Part shown: in pieces, positions 8,200 to 20,502 of the stretch
Position numbering within the stretch: position 1 is the first letter of the stretch
Layout of the letters: each line of letters starts with the position of its first letter
Assembly (NCBI GenBank): GCA_036873755.1
Contig: JAVTVY010020521.1
Span: 1 to 64,000 of the forward strand
From: Hanleya hanleyi
Lineage: Eukaryota; Mollusca; Polyplacophora; Lepidopleurida; Hanleyidae
DNA length: 64,000 nucleotides
Direction: 5' to 3'
The notes under the pieces: model-generated
Seen by the model: only the letters and a program-made list of their open reading frames with translations
Told to the model about the DNA's origin: nothing
Databases searched by the model: none
Translations under genes and position numbers: made by a program

Positions 8200-9064
8200 T
8201 AGCCCGAAAACATCGGCTAAGGAGTCTATTTTTTTGTTTTTGTTGCTGACCCCTTAGCCCGAATCACTAATACAGACCGAAAAGGAAATAAATAAGACGT
8301 CAGTCGCTCGAGATCTTTAACTGCACACGGCGTGGGGAATTGAGACAAAGACACGATAAGCATTTTATCGAATAAATAATATGATTTGGCATCTCCAGAA
8401 CTTTGATAATCAACTAATGACTCATTCCGTTAGACGAAATCTCCTTCCAAACTCTAATTTTGTCATCTAACTCGTCAAGTTGCCGCCATTTTCAGTCTCG
8501 TTGAGAGAACGAGATTTCCAACGCGATTGATCTTTCTGACCACGTGACTCGTCCATTTCACCATAGTCAGCATCCTCTCCCAGGGTGCTTTGCGCTACGC
8601 TGCATTTACTAAATGGAGTGGCGCGAAGCAGAACGTAATGAATGCCTGGTAGAGCTAGCATAGTCAGCTGTGCTCGCCATTAACACAGCTGAACATGGAG
8701 ATCGAGGAGATTTTAAAGAGTTTTCACAAAGTAAAAACATGATACGAAGTTGTTCATTCAAAACCAAAAAGGCTGTAAACATCAAAACCGAGCGTTTATT
8801 GTGTTTTCTTCGTCGCCACTAATTTTTTGGAGTCTCAAACAGTCATGAGAGATGGTACATGGTTAAAGAAGCTCAGGTCGGTCAAACTGTATCAAATTGG
8901 CATATTTTTTCTCTCCCGTTTCGTTTTTTTCGTCAGCGAAAAGTTGCTCTTCGGAACATCAGATTTTATCTCCAAATTTTAACCTAACCTCGATCTGAGC
9001 TGTGATAGGAATGCCACGCCCCCTTACCATAAATTTACCTATCACAGCTAGAGTTTCTGAGTTA
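8200..9064 (+). mobile_element. Mutator-like MITE, copy 2
   Basis: An 865-bp element with ends TAGCCCGAAAAC and GTTTCTGAGTTA and an exact 9-bp duplication GCTACGACC at 8,191-8,199 and 9,065-9,073. It is inverted relative to the copy at 5,634-6,379, with an extra or replaced segment at about 8,565-8,795. It carries an internal GCTGTGATAGG/CCTATCACAGC inverted pair. No transposase is present. Confidence 0.75.
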
Positions 9065-9299
9065 GCTACGACCTAACCCAACAAAACAAATGATCACCGC
9101 ATACGACTTACAAACCATTTGTCAGTATTTGCAATATCTAGGACTGATGTATCGAGGAATCAAAAACAGAGTCTCAGCCTCACATAGAAACGGAGATTTT
9201 GTGCATCTGGGCTGTCAGCATTTCTTGAACGGCATGTATTGGTGAGGCTGGAAATGCAGGTTAAATACTACTTGTTTTAAATAAAGTTACTTCATATAT

Positions 9300-9914
9300 T
9301 TAACCCTATCTGGGATGGGCGATTCGTAACCTGTCCATGCCGGGGGAGGCTCATTTCGGAATAAAATATCCCCTCTAGAATGTTTTTTCTTATCGCTTGA
9401 GCTAGGGGGCGGACACTTGGCACACCATACGCTTGGGACAAGCTCTACCGGAAAATGTATTAAAACAAACAAGATGGCCGCCGTGATGACGTCACCGGAA
9501 CGTCATTTAAAAAATTAAAAAAATTGGCTGACTTTTCGGTAAGATTTTCGAATTTTTCGTGTATGTGTTTTCTTCGCAAAAACTGCTTGGTAAATTGATA
9601 AATAATAACCTGATGTGAAATGAAATACATGTAGCTCTTGTCGCATTGTTCTCACAGAGAAGCAGAAATTCTTAAGAAAATGACGAAAACATAATTTCTC
9701 TCGTATCTCACATGGACGCAATTTTGAATTTACCCATGATGTTCTGACCGCGGGGTTATGCAAATAGGCTCAAAATGACTCCAATATGATAAACTATAAA
9801 GCCGTGGAATGTGAGCTCGCAAGTTTTTATCTTTTCGAAGATACATGTATGATAGAAAGATTGGTGGGCGCGGGGGCATAATGGCCCCTTCGCTCTCAGG
9901 ACTGGTAGGTTTAA
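9300..9914. mobile_element. piggyBac-like MITE (TTAA-flanked)
   Basis: Starts TTAACCCTATCTGG and ends TGGTAGGTTTAA. TTAA duplications and CCC-starting inverted ends are the hallmark of piggyBac. Its centre includes CAAGATGGCGGCC and matches the reverse complement of the copy at 19,573-20,003. Non-coding. Confidence 0.6.
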
Positions 9915-10467
9915 GCTTACACAATGGAACTTCCTTAGTCCCAAGGTGTTGTGCCCGTGTATATGTGTCGCCACATGCACTCATTGTAAATTTAAGTCGG
10001 GGAATTCGAAAAAAATAATAACATAGTTAACATTAGCTAACTTAGCTATTAAGTTTCGAAAAGTTGTCAACTCTGTTACCAAAATGTCAACTACGTTATC
10101 AAAAAATGACGTTGTTGATAGTCCAACAGGCAGGCCCAACACTATATTTAATAACTTTGGCGGGTGGTTGGGTGGGCACGGGTTCCTGTTGCTTCAATGC
10201 ATTTTACTGAGAAGCAACAGAAACTTGATGTCTAGCACTTCAATATCAGTTATCTTCTTTGCACCGTCTAAGCGTCCTGTCTGTGTCTTGTGTTCTGTAC
10301 TCGGTGTATTATGGATTGGATGGAGGGTGTGTGGTTCCAAGCTGCTTCAAAGGTTTCTTCTATGAAGTAGCAGGAACGTAACTTGACTTGATGGTGCTTA
10401 GATGGTTCGTCGCGATATGACTGAAACAATGGTGAAAGCGGCGTAGAACCCTATTCACTCACTCATT
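9915..10467. other. SLC17 intron, little structure
   Basis: There is an imperfect inverted repeat of about 18 bp (10,180-10,196 against 10,361-10,378, GTTCCTGTTGCTTCA-type) and a local hairpin GTTGCTTC/GAAGCAAC. Nothing coding is supported. Confidence 0.4.
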
Positions 10468-11072
10468 TTAACCCTACCTGGTCGGGGGAGGGGGGGCGAA
10501 AAGTGCCCCTCCCCCCTCCCTAGTGAACTTTTCTCTGCTGTTCTGAAACGACAAAACCGAAGAGGTTGAAACTTCGTGACTTTTAAGCTTATCTTTTGGA
10601 ATTGGAACCTATTTTCATATACCCCCCGGCAGAGGATCATGGGCAAATTCAAAATGGCGGCCATGTGGTATCCGCGAAAGTCGTGTTTTTCAATCTTTTC
10701 GCTCCATTTCTTAACATTTTTCTTGCCTAAAAGGCCTTGAAAGTATTTTATTTATGCAAAACTAATTATTCTATATTTTATTTGATTTTTTTCGAGAGAA
10801 AAATCGGGAAAATGAAAATTTCGAAAAATCGACCCCAAAAAGGCCGAAAAAAGGCTTCCGAGAAGATGACGTCACTATGACGTCATCATGGCGGCCATCT
10901 TGGATTTGTTTACATTTCCCGGTAGAGCTTGAACCAAAGATACTGTGTGGTAAGTTTCAGCGCTCTAGCCTCAGTGGTAGAGAAAATATATAGGGGGGGG
11001 CACTTTCCGCGCCCTGCCCCCCCCCCCCCAGGCTGCGATTCACCCCAAGTCACCCAGGCCAGATAGGATTAA
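10468..11072. mobile_element. piggyBac-like MITE (TTAA-flanked)
   Basis: TTAACCCTACCTGGTC at the left and CCCAGGCCAGATAGGATTAA at the right give a TTAA duplication and matching inverted ends. It is 605 bp with G-runs just inside both ends, and AAAATGGCGGCC and ATCATGGCGGCC inside. No coding sequence. Confidence 0.75.
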
Positions 11073-11106
11073 TAAAGCACCAATATATTGGGTTTGCGTT
11101 GGGTTA

Positions 11107-11200
11107 TTAATGTTTGAATTCACAGTGTCCGGGAACTCACAGTGTCCGGGAACTAATGTTTGAATTCACAGTGTCCGGGAACTCACAGTGTCCGGGAACT
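11107..11200. repeat. Short tandem duplication
   Basis: A 47-bp block containing two CACAGTGTCCGGGAACT units is present twice in tandem, giving four copies of the core. Confidence 0.8.
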
Positions 11201-12164
11201 TACTGTCTCACTTATTTCTGCCAATTCTGGAGAGCGTAAGCCATCAGAGAGCAGTATGATCTCTTGTCGGAGAAAATATGAATATATGGTCAAATCTACA
11301 AATGTAAAATTCCTAATTTAGCAAAAGATCATTGGACACATATGTACATACCTCTGGAGTCGATCCCAATGCTTTCTCTATATATTCTCTTTCTTCTTTA
11401 AAGATGGTGGAGTGACGCGCAGGCGTATCAGCCACAAGGATCACCCACGCTATCGACCACAGACATCCAGAAACGCCTGTAATATAGTCAAACTCTCAGA
11501 TCATTTGTAGGAGACGACACTTTTGTATGTTCAAGTTTAATGTTAGTATCTGTTTGGTCTTCAATTTCCTCAAAGTGGGCAGTGAATCGATTGCAATGGA
11601 TTGCCTGAATTGCTGGTTTTCCGCTGGAGCAGCTGGGAGAAGACGACCCGATCAGGCCTGGGCGATTTGGAGAAAGTCCAAGCCTGGAAGGGGGTATCTA
11701 TATTTTCGTTACTTCTGATAGAATGATGCTCAAAATAATTGGCAAAATAAATTGACATTCGTGCCCTGTTAGGCAAGAAAAATAAAAACAAGATGGACAG
11801 AAAAGACCGAAAACTCTGAGGACACCTCATTGGTGCCATTTTAATTTACCCGTGATCCTTTGCACCTATGATGAAGAAAAATCCCCAAACCTCAAAATGA
11901 CATTCTCGGATAAGTCGGAGGAAAATTTCAGGTCTCTTCTTTTCTTCATTCCGGTTCTGGGGTGAGAAGTTTGGTTAGAGCATAATGCTGCACCCCTCCC
12001 CCCCCCACCTCCGGCCAGATAGGACGAAAATGGGACTTGAATCACTGAGGAAACGCTACATATACAATGTATCTGTCTCTTGTCCCGACTTGACTATTAA
12101 TTGTTTTCACCTACACACTCCTCTACCCTTGTCGGTACACTCACAAATATCCAGGAGATTAGTC

Positions 12165-12473
12165 CTGATCTGATCAGGTTGTATATCCACAACTCTATTT
12201 CAGGGATTTTGACTGATTAACTAAATTTCAGGAAAACCACCCTCACTGAATGAGAGGATTTTCACTGAAATTCAGGCAAATTTATTACCTTGATAAGTAA
12301 GTTCCTGACACTATTTAGGTACGTAAAATCCACTAACATTCAGGTAATTTAGCTATAATTCAGGAATGAGAGATGTACATGTATACCTGCATTTCGGGAA
12401 ATTATCTCTGGATTTCAGGTAAAACCCCTGAAATTGGTTTGTGGATGTAGAACTTGATCAATTCAGGAGTATG
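12165..12473. mobile_element. MITE-like element with about 42-bp inverted ends
   Basis: CCTGATCTGATCAGG ... TATTTCAGGG at the left is mirrored by CCCTGAAATTGG ... TGATCAATTCAGG at the right. The interior is rich in TTCAGG words. Total about 310 bp, non-coding. The target duplication is unclear. Confidence 0.65.
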
Positions 12474-13340
12474 CCCTGAATATTTATGAGAGTAGGTCAG
12501 CTCTCAATTTTTATTTTTTTTTCGATAAAAAGTTTGGTAAGGGCCGTATTGGCCGTATCTCCCTCGGGCCTGTAACGTTTAAGTTTACACAATAGAACTT
12601 CCTTATTCCTGAAGGTTTGTGCACGTGTATATGTGCCACCGCATTTTCAAGATGCAGTCGGAGTGCAAAATTTTATCCAACTTGGTGCCTCAGTAAACTG
12701 TTTTATTTCTGACATCACAGTGGTCGAATCTCTATTTTATTTTTTCATCAACATTTGCTGATTGTACACTGTGTTTATTCCTCATAATTTTTCTTTCAAT
12801 AGACTCCAAGAACGCGAGCAAAACGGTTTTTTTTTGTAAATGGTTATGACCACCCTGTCAAGTCGTTCATTTCCAGCCAGCTGTGTCGAGAGAAGTCTGC
12901 CAGGTGGACCTTATTTGAACAGTTGTTTGGTTTTGCAGTATCCCCAGTTTCCATCACCTTTTAGCCGGAATTGGTCTTTGCAGTCCGGATTCTCTATTAT
13001 GCAATCTGTTATGTCGTGATTTGATTTCCACATTGCTTCTCGCCGTATGGGTTAGATGATCGCGAATAATATTCTTTATTGACATTTTGCATGGATGATA
13101 GATGTAGAGGTTCAAATCATTTTGTATAAATGAAAGTCATCGAGTCATATGTTAAGGTAGACCTCTGGTGATGTTTTGCCGATTTTTCCTAATAGGTTAT
13201 TTCACTTTGCTGGGTTTATGGGGATTTCCTTTAAAAGTCATTCAGCCGAGAATTTTGCACAGAAACATCAAAACAATCTGAGAATTTTTTTATTATTTTA
13301 GACATTGTGATTACATGGTAGTGTGACTAACGTCACAGGA

Positions 13341-13906
13341 CCTACGAAGTAGGGTTTGATATGATTTAAGTGCGTACTCGAGAAATGACTTGGGGGCCCT
13401 ATGTGCTACCGTGAGAGAATTCAAATAGCAGCCTCTAATTGACAGTGGGTACTATTACCTTTCCCAGATGGCACTGCTGGTGAGTTATTAGCGTAGCAAC
13501 TATTATCGCCCTCAGTTTCTATTACCATGGACACTTATCAGCCCAGCAATACAACACCAGGTCACCCATCCAAGTCTTGACCGGACTCAAAGTCGCTTAA
13601 CTTCGTTGATTTTACGAGAACGTAATATGCCGTATCAGGGAACCTTCAAAAGTCACAGTGAAACATACAGCCAAGGGTTCCCGATGGGCATAACAGTGCA
13701 CTCGCTGAGCCATCAATAAATAATTAAAAAATTATAAATTCGGTCAGCTCAGAACTTGATGATAACAATGCCCTAATGCACGTTCATGCCAAAAGTCAAG
13801 GTTCTAATGTCAACGGTTCTCCTTATTTTGCTGACGAAAGGATTCGTATGGACTCACTGACTCACTCATTACCGGAAAATTTGCAAATGACAGCCTACTT
13901 CGTAGG
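13341..13906. mobile_element. CCTACGAAGTAGG-bounded repeat, copy a
   Basis: Begins with CCTACGAAGTAGG and ends with its reverse complement CCTACTTCGTAGG (13,894-13,906). The family's outer arm GTGTGACTAACGTCACAGG precedes it from about 13,321. The same family occurs at 48,661-49,010, 49,109-51,084 and 51,107-52,881. The interior carries a 5S rRNA-like stretch on the minus strand. Confidence 0.7.
13563..13640 (-). pseudogene. 5S rRNA-like segment inside a repeat
   Basis: The minus strand reads GTTCTCGT ... GAAGTTAAGC ... GTCCGGTCAAGACTTGGATGGGTGACC with close spacing. These are the internal-promoter parts of eukaryotic 5S rRNA. It is too diverged to be a working 5S gene. It fits a 5S-derived (SINE3-type) short retroelement or an old 5S insertion. 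A second, in part better matching copy lies at 50,738-50,822. Confidence 0.7.
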
Positions 13907-14112
13907 AATATTCAAATAGTTAGAATATAAGTAAAATTTGAATTTTATTCAGATGATTTTTCATGAGGCAATGTTTTTGGACACTTGAAATAATGGAAAA
14001 CCCTCATTGCAATGCATTTCAATGGGCCTTGCTTCTGTAGTCGGGTTCCACCTCCCATCATGCTTCACGAGTTACGGGAGTCAGGTTGGCGGCTTCCAGT
14101 GGAAGATTCAAC

Positions 14113-14167
14113 ATGGCGGCTCCCCAGCGTGTAGAGATGGACGATGCGATTTTTTGCCGTTTTTTTG
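14113..14167 (+). CDS. Possible first coding exon, unassigned
   Basis: ATGGCGGCTCCCCAG starts a short open frame (MAAPQRVEMDDAIFCRFF) that runs into a good donor site (G|GTAAGCG) at 14,167. This resembles a small first exon of a gene opposite to the SLC17 gene. No following exon was identified, so it may be chance or part of a repeat. Confidence 0.25.
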
Positions 14168-16085
14168 GTAAGCGTATTGTCGCCATGTTATGTCATTACA
14201 ATACAATGATTCCTAGTATACCACTCGTCATTTCTATATATCGGAAAGTATTTGTCGGCTGATGACTTATGCCGAAGCCAACCAAATAGTCCAAGTAGTT
14301 GTCAAATGCACGGGAGGTCATGCACGCACTGACTGGAAACACAACAGCACAATCAACGATGCCCTGATTTTTCTGATACTTTTTTTCTTTCAGTTGATGA
14401 TACCCACCAGCCTGGTTTTAAAAAACAGTTATTCTAAATTTTACTGATAAAATATATTTCCTTGGGGGATGGGGGGGGGGGGCTATTTATTTTGGCATTA
14501 ATTTCTTGTGCATTTATCACATATAATTTACCAGCATTATTGTAATGAAGCATCAAATCACAGTTTATTGTTTGTCAAACCACATGCGTCTCTATCCCAA
14601 TTCCCATTGCAAAGGTTCATCTCCCAGCAGCATACATGTCAATTAACATTTCAATACACTGAATTAAAAATTATTCTTGGACCTATCAAATTACCTTGCC
14701 TCAGGATACCATTCTCAGCTTTACAGTCCATTTAAAATGAACGAGTGAAAATCTTTGAATAATGGTTTGTTTTCGCAGAAGTACCAAATTGATCTACCTG
14801 CTTGAGTCTGTAAACTTATTTAATAAAGCTGATAAATAATATACATATACTTTTTGTTTGACAACATTATAAACCTTTTCTTTTCATTTATCCTAACAGT
14901 TTAGTGACACCCACATTGTGTGCTGTGACACTTGTATGCCACAAAACCTCTTTGGAGTATAATGCAGTTTCAAGTCCAGCTGGTATATGCATACACCATC
15001 AGATATATTTTGATGAAAAATAATTTGCTTGTTAAAATCAGATATTCTGAAAACTTATTCTGAATTGTAGTTGAATCAAAGGAGTGTCTACATTCCACAT
15101 GTAGGCCTTCCCTATTGAGATTTTTGGACTAATGGATTTCATCTTGTTGTGTATGACGAAAGAATGAAATATAATAAAGGCCATAAACATTTTCAAAGGA
15201 GTGTCGGTAAAATCAGATGTGTTTTGTAGAGGATTCTCTCAATGATGATACTATACTGTACACATACAAAATATGAAGTGTTGATGTGTGGGGCCTATAG
15301 CACAAGATCACAAGCAAGTTGGTACAACTAGGCACACAGGGTCTCATTTCTGCCGCTAACGTGTTGATTTGGGTGGGGGCGTCCTCTCAGGGGGAGTTGG
15401 GGTTGGGAAGGGGACTAATGTCTCCAGCAGTATTCAAGGTTTTCCATCAATGTACTCTATTCCATACCCCAATATTACAAGCACGTGAAATCAGACAAAA
15501 ATTATGTGCGGGGAATGTGACTTCCGCATCCCTGGCTGGACATGCTAGTGGGGAACCCTCAACCCCAGGTTAATTACCATTGGTGGAGTTAACGTCCAAC
15601 AAATGCAAACTTGAGCTTGGCATCCGGTCCGATGTTATTCAGTGACGTATTCCCCTACGGACCCTGTTGCCTCGACGGAGGTCTTTGCGCTCATCCAGCG
15701 CTTGTTTCACATGAAGTAGCAGCGGCATTAAACCCAAGTCAGTCAATTCACTCAAGCCAGCAAAGGTGATAAACAGCAAGGATCAATTACCAGTCTATTT
15801 CCTTTTATATCCTGATAGACGAAAGAGTCAGCCAGATGTGGCCAATAGTCTGCCGTGGAGGATTTACAAATTACTATGGAATTTCGAACTCCTATAACAT
15901 TTGGATCCTATAGATACTATAGGGTGAGTGAATAAATGTGGTTTTCAACAATTTTTCAGTCATATCACGACGAGGGTGGAGCGGGGCTACCTACTTATGA
16001 TAGAGCATTCCCACTGCTACCATTTCATAATCCCGCATGTCGTAGACAAACAGAACATCTCACCCAGTCACATTATACTCTCTAA
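14168..16085. other. AT-rich SLC17 intron
   Basis: A poly-G run lies near 14,469, and otherwise there is AT-rich sequence without convincing exons, repeats or RNA genes. The open frame at 15,319-15,573 has no recognisable domain and was not called. Confidence 0.4.
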
Positions 16086-16260
16086 AAACAACTGTGTACC
16101 AAAAGTGCACAAACTGTGTACCAAAAGTATCGCTGTAACAAAATTCAACATCTACAATCACTTTGTAGCTGTGATGCCCAATTTGTGTAGAAAAAGTACA
16201 CAAATTGTGTACTTCTGATACACATTTTTTGTAGATGTGCAATTCTGTACACAACTGTTT
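16086..16260. mobile_element. Short MITE-like inverted repeat
   Basis: AAACAACTGTGTAC at the left and GTACACAACTGTTT at the right, with further matching words (TGCACA, TGTGTACTT) inside. About 175 bp, non-coding. Confidence 0.6.
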
Positions 16261-17574
16261 CTTTTTTTTCAGAGGACTGACACAGAGCGAGCCAGTCCTT
16301 GTTCTGTCCCCTTGATGCTGAGCGTATCATATTTCCTATGATTGACACAGCAGTATAAGCAGAAACATTAGACTTGTAGAAGAAATTTTTTGGCACCCAA
16401 GCGAATGCTGAATGGGGTCATATTGCCGCGAACTTTAGCAGGCAGACACTGCCACGGGCCGGATTTAGTTCCCATCTGCTCCTTCGACATCTGGCTTGCT
16501 ATACTTGATCTATGTCGAATATCTAATCACGAGACCGAAATATGGAAATTATTGTCAAATAATGTTATTTGTGTATGTACCGGTACAACTATATACAACT
16601 ATAATTGAGTTATCTGCCCCTAACCTTTTTCCGGTGCACCTAGACACCCTTGCACGAGGTACGCATAGCTACAATCGATTGCATCCGCTATTCAGCCTTT
16701 TCGAGGCTAGATGCCATACTGACGAGAAGCAAAGGATATTCACCATTCTTGGTACTGGAAAAACCCTCTCCACCCACCCAGATTTTTCTGTTTTTTCCCC
16801 ATTTTCGGTCCTTTTCTACACCCCCACACATTTGCTGGGTACAAACTTTATTCAAAATTTCTCTCTTTGGGGGCATGTTTTGATCTCGACACTTTATTGG
16901 ATTATTTGATTGTTATATGCCCCCATCATTTGTCGGTCATTATTTCTTTGACCTGCCCTGTCATTTATAATAAATGGCCTTATCACAAACTTCTGCGTTT
17001 GTTTTTGTATTAGTTAACAAATTGAGCTTCATCTCTGACCGATCTTGTAGCGTACACAAAATAGAATTGCTCACGGAGCAACAAGCTATATATGACCCAA
17101 TTTGGGAAACAAGTAATCTCGATCCTGAAAGTTTAGTTATAGGAAACGGCAGCAACTGATGTCTTGGTTCTGTAAATATTGGTATAGTGAATGGAATAGG
17201 GTTAGCTTAGGTGAAGAAATATGGGAAGGAATGGGTTTCAGTTGGCGATCATTTCGAAATCCAAAATGGTCACTTCAGGGCTTGATAGGAAAAAATGGTG
17301 ATATCTCAATTATTGATATACGTAAATTTTAAAGTTAATATAACCAAAATGGAGCCAAAATGCCCACTGACTCCAAATTTGCTACATAAGCCAATAAGCC
17401 TCGAGATTGTCTTGTAGCAGTTCAATTTTCTTTCAGAAGTTCTTTATTGCATGTTATTATAAAGATGGTGTCCACTAATACAAAAGGAAAATATAGTGTT
17501 TCCCTACCACACCCCTGTTAACTCTCGATGTACTTGTGGTATTTGGGGATAATTTTATTGACCCAGCCATGAGT

Positions 17575-17826
17575 TCCTCAATAAATCGAAATCATTGCCA
17601 TTTGCGTACACTCATCCATAAGATGGGTTGCGAATCGTGTGTCTCCATTATCGCGGAGCGATATCCGGAACTTTACAGGATTCTGTTCGGCCTTCATCCG
17701 GGGGAGAACATACTCGAAAAATCTGACAAATTACAGGTTTTCATACCACTTCGGAAACAGATATTGCCTGGGCTTACAAAATATATAGGTATGAATAACT
17801 TTCGTATCATCCAAGAGATGTGGTAG
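17575..17826 (+). CDS. Open frame of unknown nature
   Basis: About 83 residues open from the first ATG near 17,569 (content CESCVSIIAERYPELYRILF and KLQVFIPLRKQILPGLTKYI). It has a protein-like composition but I recognise no family. It lies antisense in an SLC17 intron and may be a retroelement fragment. No splice sites or promoter were established. Confidence 0.2.
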   Translation, partial: SSINRNHCHLRTLIHKMGCESCVSIIAERYPELYRILFGLHPGENILEKSDKLQVFIPLRKQILPGLTKYIGMNNFRIIQEMW

Positions 17827-18056
17827 ATCTGTAATTTTGAACAAGTAGGACATCACATGGCGGGTTACGTTGAGGTTACGTCGGTAGACTTAAACTGATT
17901 GGCTAACGAAGTCACGTGGTATTGATTTCTGGAAATCCCCTCTTGCAGTTGCCGAAAGTAGGCTGAAATGGATACACATGATTCCAGGGTCAGTCTTACC
18001 TCGTATAGATGACCCAGATGGTTACAGGTTGAATTATTCCATATCAACATTCTTAC

Positions 18057-18152
18057 CCATGACGTAGAAAATCGACGGCCATCCACCGAGGAAGCTCGAG
18101 GCGGCTAAAAGTCCTGACACGAACAGTGAGATAACTATCCCCAGTGGAGTTC
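18057..18152 (-). CDS. SLC17-family transporter, internal exon (GTPLG ... FYVMG)
   Basis: A 96-bp exon, phase 1 to phase 1. The acceptor is TATCTTCAG and the donor is GTAAGAATG after 18,057. It encodes TPLGIVISLFVSGLLAASSF and GGWPSIFYVM, the well-conserved membrane segment of SLC17 proteins in which a GGWPS(I/V)FY(V/I) stretch follows TM5-6. It joins in frame to the exon ending at 18,678. Confidence 0.92.
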
Positions 18153-18677
18153 CTGAAGATATAGAAAGTGCGGCGGACATTGGTATATCATGACTTGGAA
18201 AGTGACTGACAATGGCTTTGACCGTACTCATTCTTAGATATTGAACGTCCCCTGACTGACACATTTACCGTTCACATTATTATACACTGATCAGTCACAC
18301 TCCGCGAGGGTTTAAATTTAGAATTTTTCAATCGCTTTACCGTGCAAATTTGTGTGAGAATCAGCTTGCCAAGATCATTTGCTCCTAGGATTATGAAAAT
18401 ACGACCACCATATAAAAGGCGGGCAAGTTAGAAAGTTCTATCTCTCAGTTTTTCTTCGTTCACATCAGAAAGGGTTGAAGCTGTGGATCGGGTTGGAGAT
18501 GTATATCGTTCTCATGAACAGACTCTTTAAAGAAAAACCAAGGTACAAATATTGAACCCCACCTGTGAGGCGCGGTTCTGGCATGATCATAAGAATGTGG
18601 GAATATGTTTGGCAACTGTAGACGATGTTTAGTTGGAGGACTGAATAATAATCCAACACAACGGTTTTTATCCTCAC

Positions 18678-18765
18678 CCGCAATGACAAATGCGAATAGC
18701 CGGCTTCTTTCCACGGGTGGCGCCCATTTTTCGAATATGGTTTGGATGGCTGGAAGAGCAACACC
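18678..18765 (-). CDS. SLC17-family transporter, internal exon (GVALPAIQ ... FVIAG)
   Basis: An 88-bp exon, acceptor TTTTTCTAG and donor GTGAGGAT. It encodes GVALPAIQTIFEKWAPPVER and SRLFAFVIAG, matching the KWAPPxERS signature between TM4 and TM5 of SLC17 carriers. It starts in phase 0, consistent with the upstream exon 20,269-20,502 ending EGVTQ, and ends in phase 1. Confidence 0.92.
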
Positions 18766-19572
18766 CTAGAAAAATAGCATGACATTTATGCAGATTCGAA
18801 GCGAATAGCCAATGCATGGAAGCCCAATGCTACAAATCCCATCATTGCAACATTGTTTTTATTCACGGAGGGAGATGTTGCGAAAACGATGTAGCGATGC
18901 GAAGACGGATCTCTCCCGCCCGGCAGGGTTTCTGCTAGAGTTTCTTCTAACATGACGACTTGCTGGTCCATGCTGGCTCATATAGGTCTGGTGACGTTAC
19001 CACCCTTCTCTCTCCGGAAGATCGCGGCCCTCCTCGCAACAACTGTTGTCATGGAGACTGGTCCCGTTCGCTTGCGTTAGATCTTCTCGGCGGCGTCCCG
19101 CCTTGGTTATCAAGTCAAGAGGATGTCAGCAGTTACATGCAAATTGTAGCCCACAATTCGTCCAGATATCTTCAGGGAAGGCTATATAGGTTCCTCAAGC
19201 GATGATAAAGTCTTGTGTCCAACCCATATATGGTTTGCTTAAGGGGGGCCGCTTTTCATAGATCTCAAAAGCCAGGTTCGCTACAGCTACAACATTGCTC
19301 TCCTTAATATGACCGCGCTGTTACGACCCTGGAACCGAATAATATGGTTTTCATGAGTTTATTATATGTGAGAGGCCAGGTAAATAAACTTAGATCAGCG
19401 GGCGTAAGAGGCTCGTCTCTCCCCCTAAATTGATTGCCTCCCCTTAAGCCCTAAACAGAAGCGCAAAACTAACTCTACCCTGAATAATATACCATTAGCC
19501 CAAATCCGATAATAAACCACATAAGTAGCACCTTACCCTGGGCTACGTCTTTAACTCAGCTGTGCAAAGCCT
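18766..19572. other. SLC17 intron, no clear element
   Basis: Open frames near 18,786-18,971 and 18,960-19,205 have no recognisable domain or splice context. No repeat structure was identified. Confidence 0.4.
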
Positions 19573-20003
19573 TTAACCCTACCAGACCTTGGGGGGGGGG
19601 GGGCAAACTTCCCACTTTCTCCGCTATCCCCGGAGCGACAAAAAATTAAGAGCTGACACTCCGTGACTTTATAGTTTATCATATTGGGGTCATTTTGAGC
19701 CTATTTGCATAACCCCTCGAGGAGAGGATCATGGGTAAATTCAAGATGGCGGCCACATGGGGTACCAGAAAAGTAATGTTTTCGTCATTTCTCTTCAAAA
19801 TTTCTGCTTTTTCGAGATGAAAGTAGGACATAAACTATTTTATTTCACATCACATCATGCAGTTTTTTGTGGAGAAATTGCATAAATAAAAAGTTTCAAC
19901 CCCTAGCTCAAGGGGTAAGAAAAATAATTAGGGGGAGCCATTTCGCCCCCCTCCCCCCTCAGGCCTGGACAGATCCCAAAATGCCCAGGCCAGATAGGGT
20001 TAA
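19573..20003. mobile_element. piggyBac-like MITE (TTAA-flanked)
   Basis: TTAACCCTACCAGACC at the left and GGCCAGATAGGGTTAA at the right, 431 bp, with G-runs inside the ends and CAAGATGGCGGCC in the middle. The best-preserved copy of the family in the window. Confidence 0.8.
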
Positions 20004-20268
20004 TACATCCCGGCATCAGAGCGAGTATCTCCCTCCCGACTGAACCTCTGGCTGAATGGGTTGTTGTTGTTGTAATGACAGGTCAGTTACACAATTCTTT
20101 TTTCGAACGTTCTATGTTTTGGAACAAAATGTTCTTGAGTTAGATAGATTTTTTTTGATATATGATATATGAATAGTTTCTGTGTTTAGAACAGTATCAG
20201 AGCGAGGCACCAAATGTAAAGCTAAACACAGCAAGCCTCTAAGATATTATAGAACATAGCTCCCTTAC

Positions 20269-20502
20269 CTGTGTCACGCCCTCCAGAACTCTCGTCGCGA
20301 TGAGAGCACCCACGTGAAATCTCGCGGCGACCGGTGTCAGAAGGGTGAGAATTGAAGAGATTAAAATCGAGCAACCGAAGACAAGTTTCCCGCCGAATCT
20401 CTTGGCCAGAATTCCGCCAGGGATTTGCGTGATGGCGTAACCATAGTAGAAAGACCCCAGGATGATACCTTGTGTTTGAGAATTCCAGTTAAATTCTCCA
20501 TT
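20269..20502 (-). CDS. SLC17-family transporter, internal exon (NGEFNWN ... EGVTQ)
   Basis: A 234-bp, phase-0 exon. The acceptor is TTATTGACAG before 20,502 and the donor is GTAAGGGAG after 20,269. It encodes FNWNSQTQGIILGSFYYGYA, TQIPGGILAKRFGGK and LIATRVLEGVTQ. These are TM2-TM4 with the MFS signature loop (TQIPGG.LA.RFGGK) diagnostic of SLC17 carriers. It joins in frame to 29,314-29,582 upstream and to 18,678-18,765 downstream. The upstream intron is 8.8 kb and contains element B. Confidence 0.95.
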
